Shown in pieces: positions 27,536 through 32,605 of a stretch of DNA of 32,605 bases. Position numbers and translations under genes: made by a program. Numbering within the stretch: the stretch's first letter is position 1; every line of letters begins with the position of its first letter. The DNA is from Rubrivivax sp. (GTDB lineage: Bacteria; Pseudomonadota; Gammaproteobacteria; Burkholderiales; Burkholderiaceae_C): positions 1 to 32,605 of the forward strand of contig JAJTGU010000005.1 of NCBI GenBank assembly GCA_021297985.1, written 5' to 3'. The notes below the pieces were generated by a model. The model was not told where the DNA came from. It did no database searches and worked only from the letters and a program-made list of their open reading frames with translations.

Positions 27536-28669
27536 TCAGTTCGGGGGTGGTGCAATGGCGGCAAGTCTGGCGCGGCGCTCGGCCTTGGGCAAGTCGGCCA
27601 AGCCCTGCACCGCGGCATAGAAGCGGTCGAAGTCGCGGCCTTCGCGTTGCCAGAGGGCCTCGAAAGCGGGCACCAGGTCGTTGTAGGCCGCGAGCACGGC
27701 GATCGAGGCGTTGTTCGCTCGCTCGAACCAGGGGTCGTAGCCCGCAAAGCCGGCCCAGGGTCCACCGCGCGTGGCGGCTTCGGTCTTCAAGGCGGCATAG
27801 CGTCCGCGCAATTCGGCCATCGCCGCGGCCTTGGCGACGCGCTTGTCGGCGTCGCTGCCCGGGCCGGTGTAGATCGCCTTCAGCGCGTCGCGGGTGGCAA
27901 AGCTCAGGCGGCGAAAGTCGGCTCGCCTCGCTTCCGTGGCGGCGACACGTTCCTGCGCCTGGGGCTGGCCGCTGCCGGGCGGGCGTGACGCCAGCCAGAG
28001 GCGGCCGCCGATGCGCTCGACCGCAGTGGCGAACGACTCGTTGAACTCGGTGTCGTCGTTGGCGTACACGACCTGATGCGCCAGTTCGTGGAAGATCAAT
28101 CGTGCGAGTTCGAGCTCGGGCCAGAAGACGAAGGTGTCGAGCAGCGGGTCGCCGCCCAGCCATTCGGTCTTGCCGAGCGTCGAATAGGCCGGCACGCCGT
28201 AGACGTCGACCTCCCAGCCAGCGGCCTTCAGTTCAGTGGCCAGCGCGCGGGCCGCAGCCTCGTCGTAGTAGCCGCGGTAGCCGACGCAGCCGACGACCGG
28301 AAAGCACCAGGTCTTGAGCTGCAGCGACAGCTCGGGCGCCGCGACCACGTTCCAGACCACGCTGCTGCGGCCCAGTGCGGCGTAGCGGCGGTAGCTGCGG
28401 TTGTCCGGCAGCTTCAGCTCACGCACCGCGAAGTCGCGCATCTGCTGGCTGAGCAGCAGGCGCTCGCGGGTGCGTTCGGGCACCGTCGGGTCGGCCACCA
28501 GATCGGCGACCGGCTGCGCCCGGTTGACGATCTCGAGATGGCCGCCCACGGCCTGCGCGTAGTACCCCAGGGTCGAGCAGCCGCTGGTCAGGCACACCGC
28601 ACCCGCCGCGGCGAGCAGCGTGCCGGCAAGGCCCAGGCCGGCCACGGTCAACGCCCGGCGCCAGCGCAC
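27536..28669 (-). CDS. Predicted aminopeptidase (COG4324), lipoprotein
   Basis: A 377-residue zinc-metallopeptidase-like protein. The N-terminus is a lipoprotein signal with hydrophobic VAGLGLAGTLLAAAGAVC and lipobox LTSGC, so it should be anchored in the envelope. The family block LVADPTVPERTRERLLLSQQ is near the start. The metal motif HELAHQ lies in the segment LARLIFHELAHQVVYANDD (about residue 190), followed by FNESFATAVERIGGRLWL with the third ligand candidate. The start is GTG at 28669 with only a weak ribosome site; it lies 11 bases after the oxidoreductase stop. Likely in one transcript with the PHA-system gene. Confidence 0.88.
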   Translation of the reverse strand: MRWRRALTVAGLGLAGTLLAAAGAVCLTSGCSTLGYYAQAVGGHLEIVNRAQPVADLVADPTVPERTRERLLLSQQMRDFAVRELKLPDNRSYRRYAALGRSSVVWNVVAAPELSLQLKTWCFPVVGCVGYRGYYDEAAARALATELKAAGWEVDVYGVPAYSTLGKTEWLGGDPLLDTFVFWPELELARLIFHELAHQVVYANDDTEFNESFATAVERIGGRLWLASRPPGSGQPQAQERVAATEARRADFRRLSFATRDALKAIYTGPGSDADKRVAKAAAMAELRGRYAALKTEAATRGGPWAGFAGYDPWFERANNASIAVLAAYNDLVPAFEALWQREGRDFDRFYAAVQGLADLPKAERRARLAAIAPPPN

Positions 28670-28679
28670 GTGCCGGGCT

Positions 28680-30827
28680 TCATGCGTCAGCCGCCACCAC
28701 GGACGCCTGGCGCCGCTCGAGTGCCACCTCGACCAGGCAGTCGTAGAAGCTTGGCGCGCGGCCGATGTCGGTGAGCCGCTGGTTCGTCAGCTCGTTGACG
28801 TTGGTGCCGTCCAGGCCGAACTTGCGCCACCAGATCCCCAGACCGTTGACGACCCCGGGCCGGGCCCGCGAGCCGACCTGGACCTTGCAGCGATACGTCC
28901 CGCGGGCATTGAACACGCGCACCACGTCGCCTTCGGCGATGCCGCGGGCCCGGGCGTCGTCGGGGTGCATCGCCAGCAGCGGCTCGCCCTCGGCCGCGCG
29001 CAGGCTGGCGACGTTGACGAAGCTGCTGTTCAGGAAGTGGCGCGCCGGCGGCGAGATCATCGCCAGCGGGTACCGCGCCGCCAGTTCCGGAGTCGACTGC
29101 ACCGACTCGTGGTTGGGCACATGGTCGGGCAGGCCGAGCGTCGGCGAGTCGACCTGCGCCTTGCCGCTGCGGGTCGGGAAGCCGCCTTCGGCAAACGGCC
29201 GCTCGGGCAGCGCGAGCTTGACGTAGCCCTCTCGCTGGAGCCGGTCGAAGTCCACCCACTCGGGCTTGAAGGCAGCCCGCGCCAGCGCTTCGTCGTCGTC
29301 GCGGAAACAAGGCTCGTCGAACCCCATGGCGGCGGCCAGGCGGCGGAAGATCTCGCTGTTGGGCAGTGCCTGGCCACGCGGCGCGATCGCCGGCTGGTTG
29401 ATCAGCGCCCAGGTGTGGCCGTAGGAGCGGTGCACGTCCAGGTGCTCGAGCTGGGTGGTCGCCGGCAGCACATAGTCGGCAAAGTCGGCGGTGTCGGTCT
29501 GGAACTGCTCCAGCACCACGGTGAACAGGTCCTCGCGCGAGAAGCCTCGCACCACCTTGCCGCTTTCGGGCGCCACCGCCACCGGGTTGCTGTTGTAGAC
29601 GATCAGGGCTTCGATGCGCGGCCCCCAGCCCGCGTCGCCGTCGCGAAGCAGGTCGTCGCCGATGGTGCTCATGTTGACGACGCGTCCTGGCCGTCCCCGC
29701 AGCGGCGAAGCGTGCAGCAGATCGGGCCGCTCCATTGCCGGCACGTCCAAGGCCGGCGCGAACCAGCCGCTGGACGAAAGCAACAGGCCGCCGCCGTCGT
29801 GCCGCCAGGCGCCGGTGACACACGGCAGCAGCGCGATCAGGCGCACCGCGTTGCCACCGCCGTGCGCGCGCTGCATGCCGTAGTTCAGGCGGATCCCGGT
29901 GCCGGCGGTGGTGGCGTACTCGCGCGCCAGCTCGCGGATGGTGTCGGCCCCGATGCCGCAGACCGCCGCTGCACGCTCGGCCGTCCAGGGCTCGGCCTGG
30001 CGGCGCAGCAGCGGCCAGCTGTCCACGTACTTGTCCAGGTAGTCGCGGTCGATCCAGCCCGCGTCGGCATGTGCGAAGAGCTCGTGGAGCAGCGCCAACG
30101 CCAGCGCACCGTCGGTGCCGGGCAGGATCGCCAGGTGCTGGTGGCACTTCTCGGCCGTCTCGCTGCGCCGCGGGTCGATGCAGACCAGGCGTGCGCCGGC
30201 TCGCTTGGCCTGCTGGGCATAGGTCCAGAAGTGCAGGTTGCTGGCGATCGAGTTGCTGCCCCAGATCAGGATCAGACGGGAGCGCGCGAAGTGCTCGACG
30301 TGCATGCCGACCTTGTGGCCGTAGGTCGCGGCCAGCGCCTCGCCACCGGCACTGGCGCAGATCGTGCGGTCCAGGCGCGACGCACCCAGTCGGTTGAAGA
30401 AGCGTTGCGCCATGCCCTCGCCCTGGACCATCCCCATCGTGCCGGCGTAGCTGTAGGGCACGATGGATTCGCTGCCCGATGCCAAGGCGATGGCCGTCAG
30501 CCGTGCGGCAATGTCGGCCAGCGCCTCGTCCCAGGACACGGGCACGAAGGAATCGGCACGGCCCTTGGGTCCGACACGCTTGAGCGGCTGGAGCAGCCGG
30601 TCCGGGTGCAGCACCCGTTCGGCGTAGCGGCTGACCTTGGTGCACAACGCGCCGTGGGTCGGCGGATGGTCGGCGTCGCCCTGGAGCCGCAGGATCCGGC
30701 CGTCCTGGACCGTGACCTTGATGGCGCAGGTGTCGGGGCAGTCGTGCGGACAGGCGGCGCGCACGACCCGTGGAGCGGCGTCCAGCGGCGCCGCGATGCC
30801 CTCGGCGACAGGTGCGAAATCGTTCAT
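28680..30827 (-). CDS. Molybdopterin-dependent oxidoreductase (DMSO reductase superfamily)
   Basis: A 715-residue protein that would carry bis-MGD and one iron-sulfur cluster. The N-terminal cluster cysteines follow the C-x3-C-x3-C-x27-C pattern (Cys26, Cys30, Cys34, Cys62). Other family features are VPVSWDEALADIAARL, LILIWGSNSIASNLHFW, RLVCIDPRRSETAEKC, LPATTQLEHLDVHRSYG and MHPDDARARGIAEGDVVRVF in the C-terminal cofactor-binding domain. There is no Tat signal and no partner electron-transfer subunit gene, so it is probably cytoplasmic. The substrate is unknown. ATG 30827 is preferred over the in-frame GTG at 30836. Confidence 0.9.
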   Translation of the reverse strand: MNDFAPVAEGIAAPLDAAPRVVRAACPHDCPDTCAIKVTVQDGRILRLQGDADHPPTHGALCTKVSRYAERVLHPDRLLQPLKRVGPKGRADSFVPVSWDEALADIAARLTAIALASGSESIVPYSYAGTMGMVQGEGMAQRFFNRLGASRLDRTICASAGGEALAATYGHKVGMHVEHFARSRLILIWGSNSIASNLHFWTYAQQAKRAGARLVCIDPRRSETAEKCHQHLAILPGTDGALALALLHELFAHADAGWIDRDYLDKYVDSWPLLRRQAEPWTAERAAAVCGIGADTIRELAREYATTAGTGIRLNYGMQRAHGGGNAVRLIALLPCVTGAWRHDGGGLLLSSSGWFAPALDVPAMERPDLLHASPLRGRPGRVVNMSTIGDDLLRDGDAGWGPRIEALIVYNSNPVAVAPESGKVVRGFSREDLFTVVLEQFQTDTADFADYVLPATTQLEHLDVHRSYGHTWALINQPAIAPRGQALPNSEIFRRLAAAMGFDEPCFRDDDEALARAAFKPEWVDFDRLQREGYVKLALPERPFAEGGFPTRSGKAQVDSPTLGLPDHVPNHESVQSTPELAARYPLAMISPPARHFLNSSFVNVASLRAAEGEPLLAMHPDDARARGIAEGDVVRVFNARGTYRCKVQVGSRARPGVVNGLGIWWRKFGLDGTNVNELTNQRLTDIGRAPSFYDCLVEVALERRQASVVAADA

Positions 30828-30892
30828 GGCACCCACTGTGCCACATCGCCGGCGGGCTACGATGACCGGTCTGCCTTCGCCCCGACACCGCC

Positions 30893-32089
30893 ATGAACCT
30901 GCTCGAACCCATCCTGGCCGACGCGGCCGAGATCGTGTCCATCCGCCGCGACCTGCACGCCCACCCGGAGCTTTGCTTCAACGAGCACCGCACCGCCGAC
31001 GTGGTCGCCAAAGCGCTGACCGACTGGGGCATCCCGATCCACCGCGGCCTGGGCAAGACCGGCGTTGTCGGCATCGTCAAGAGCGGCCAGTCCGACCGCG
31101 CCGTCGGCCTGCGCGCCGACATGGATGCGCTGCCGATGACCGAGCACAACGGCTTCGCCCATGCCAGCAAGTACCTGGGCAGGATGCACGCCTGCGGCCA
31201 CGACGGCCACACCGCGATGCTGCTGGCCGCGGCCAAGCATCTCGCCCGGCACCGCAACTTCGATGGCACGGTCTACCTCGTGTTCCAGCCGGCCGAAGAA
31301 GGCGGTGGCGGTGCCCGCGAGATGATCCGGGACGGCCTGTTCGAGAAGTTTCCGATGCAGGCGATCTTCGGGGCGCACAACTGGCCGGGCCTTCCCGTGG
31401 GGCAGGTCGGGGTCGGTGCCGGCGGCGTGATGGCCTCGTCCAACGAGTTCGAAGTCACGATCCGCGGCAAGGGCTCGCACGCGGCGATGCCGCACCTGGG
31501 CGTCGATCCGGTGCCGGTGGCGGCGCAGCTGATCATGGCCTGGCAGACCATCGTCACGCGAAACCGCCGACCGATCGACCCGGGCGTGATCTCGGTCACC
31601 ATGGTTGAAGCCGGCGAAGCGCTCAACGTCGTGCCCGACAGCGCCCGGCTGCGCGGCACCGTGCGCACTTTCAGCTTCGAGACACTGGATCTGATCGAGC
31701 GCCGCATGCGCGAGGTCGCCGAACACACCTGCGCCGCCTTCGACGCACGCTGCGAGTTCCAGTTCACGCGCAACTACCCGCCGACCCTGAACCACAAGGC
31801 CGAGACCGAGTTCGTGCGCGAGGTGCTCGCCGACGTCGTCGGACCGCAAGGCGTGGTGCCCATCGAGCCCTCGATGGGGGCCGAGGACTTCAGCTTCTTC
31901 CTGCAAGCCGTGCCGGGCTGCTACTTCCACATCGGCAACGGCGACGGCGCACACCGCGCCGGCGGCCACGGCATGGGTCCGTGCATGCTTCACAACCCCA
32001 GTTACGACTTCAACGACGACCTGATCCCGCTCGGCGCCACTGCCTGGGTGCGCATTGCCGAGCGCTGGCTGGCGACGCCGCGGGGCTGA
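30893..32089 (+). CDS. M20-family amidohydrolase (hippurate/N-acyl-amino-acid hydrolase type)
   Basis: A 398-residue metal-dependent amidohydrolase that cleaves N-acyl amino acids or related amides in the cytoplasm. Metal ligands are visible in MHACGHDGHTAML (Cys, His), QPAEEGGGG (catalytic and ligand Glu) and FGAHNWPGLPVGQ (His). Other blocks are LRADMDALPM, KGSHAAMPHLGVDPV in the dimerisation domain, and MGAEDFSFFLQAVPGCY with the terminal HNPSYDFND. Length is typical. It is divergent from the molybdopterin oxidoreductase gene with 65 bases between. A third N-acyl hydrolase in this window, after the two beside the Dpp transporter, though 19 kb away. Confidence 0.92.
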   Translation: MNLLEPILADAAEIVSIRRDLHAHPELCFNEHRTADVVAKALTDWGIPIHRGLGKTGVVGIVKSGQSDRAVGLRADMDALPMTEHNGFAHASKYLGRMHACGHDGHTAMLLAAAKHLARHRNFDGTVYLVFQPAEEGGGGAREMIRDGLFEKFPMQAIFGAHNWPGLPVGQVGVGAGGVMASSNEFEVTIRGKGSHAAMPHLGVDPVPVAAQLIMAWQTIVTRNRRPIDPGVISVTMVEAGEALNVVPDSARLRGTVRTFSFETLDLIERRMREVAEHTCAAFDARCEFQFTRNYPPTLNHKAETEFVREVLADVVGPQGVVPIEPSMGAEDFSFFLQAVPGCYFHIGNGDGAHRAGGHGMGPCMLHNPSYDFNDDLIPLGATAWVRIAERWLATPRG

Positions 32090-32106
32090 GACGGGCCGAG
32101 GCTGCG

Positions 32107-32605
32107 ATGACGCCGCTGAAGGATCCCGCCGCACCGTCGGGCGGTCCGGAGCCGTCGGGCGCCGACCCGCTGGATGCCCTGCTCGAATCCCTGCCAACGG
32201 TGGCCGTTCAGGGCTTCGGCGAGGACTACCGGATCAACTTCTGGAACGGGACCAGCACCCAGCTCTATGGGTGGACCCGCGAGCAGGCGCTCGGGCGAGA
32301 CCTGCCCGAGCTGATGCTGATGCCGGCGGACCGGCCCGGCTACCGGGAGGTTGTCGAGCCGTACCGCCGCGGCTTGATCGAGTCGCCGCCGCCAGTGGCC
32401 ATCGAGGTGCTGCACCGCGACGGCCACACGCTGCCGATGCTGTGCTGCCTCGCCCGGCGCGAATACGCCGACGGCCGCGTGCAGGTGTTCTGCCTGGACA
32501 TCGATCTCCGAGCCGAACGAGCCGCCACCGAGGCCCTGCGCCAGGCCCAGCAGCGCCTGTCGCTGGCACTGGCGGGGGCCAACGACGGCATCTGGGATTG
32601 GGACA
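32107..32605 (+). CDS. PAS-domain sensor protein, start of gene (cut by window edge)
   Basis: The frame is open from ATG 32107 to the end of the window (166 codons). After a Pro/Gly-rich start, a PAS domain covers about residues 25-140: ALLESLPTVAVQGFGEDYRI, FWNGTSTQLYGWTREQALGR, VLHRDGHTLPMLC and QVFCLDIDLRAERAATEAL. A second PAS or signalling domain begins with RLSLALAGANDGIWDWD, an opening typical of PAS domains in diguanylate cyclase/phosphodiesterase or histidine-kinase proteins. The output domain lies outside. It starts 17 bases after the M20 stop on the same strand, so it may be cotranscribed. Confidence 0.8.
   Translation, partial: MTPLKDPAAPSGGPEPSGADPLDALLESLPTVAVQGFGEDYRINFWNGTSTQLYGWTREQALGRDLPELMLMPADRPGYREVVEPYRRGLIESPPPVAIEVLHRDGHTLPMLCCLARREYADGRVQVFCLDIDLRAERAATEALRQAQQRLSLALAGANDGIWDWD

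Noticed and set aside
28620..30896. 758-codon plus-strand frame
   Set aside because: Antisense shadow of the molybdopterin oxidoreductase gene; high GC keeps it open.

Overview
High-GC bacterial chromosome, most likely a betaproteobacterium of the order Burkholderiales (Rubrivivax/Leptothrix/Ideonella/Methylibium-like). This is judged from base composition, the MutS and Dpp protein sequences, a polyhydroxyalkanoate granule-associated protein, an Anbu proteasome homologue, a WS/DGAT acyltransferase and a bacterial acyl-CoA-binding protein. I see no rRNA, tRNA, CRISPR or phage genes. Most of the window is ordinary chromosome, with two scarred stretches.

Left edge (1-2014): the end of an IS21-like insertion sequence cuts off a sugar-type ABC solute-binding protein gene. 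The lacI-family regulator upstream is intact. Between them lies a recognisable promoter with a perfect 16-bp LacI-type palindrome touching its -10 box. 2110-4365 holds a class I methyltransferase, a RES-like protein and a TerB-like protein.

4375-12104 is a transport and hydrolysis module. A minus-strand cluster encodes a Tat-exported Dpp-type solute-binding protein, two permeases and two ATPases. Divergent from it are an N-formylglutamate amidohydrolase-like and an M14 desuccinylase/aspartoacylase-like enzyme. Together they suggest uptake and deacylation of N-acylated amino acids or small peptides. 12141-13220 is an unrecognised exported protein. 13407-16999 carries mutS with an Anbu proteasome-type peptidase whose GTG start overlaps the mutS stop.

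17000-21750 is the most irregular part. A 410-base gene-free stretch is followed by a plus-strand chain of five genes joined by four-base start/stop overlaps: a DUF6064-like membrane protein that looks internally shortened, a Tat-lipoprotein nitroreductase, a multiply frameshifted gene, a CPBP membrane protease and an M23 peptidase. The M23 frame has lost its own end and runs on, antisense, through a TonB-receptor plug fragment and a beta-helix gene.

21749-32605: a secreted beta-helix protein; a solitary GspE/PilB-type ATPase with four MshEN-like repeats; a storage-lipid neighbourhood (WS/DGAT acyltransferase, divergent acyl-CoA-binding protein, PHA granule protein); a lipoprotein aminopeptidase; a molybdopterin oxidoreductase; an M20 amidohydrolase; and the start of a PAS-domain sensor cut by the window edge.
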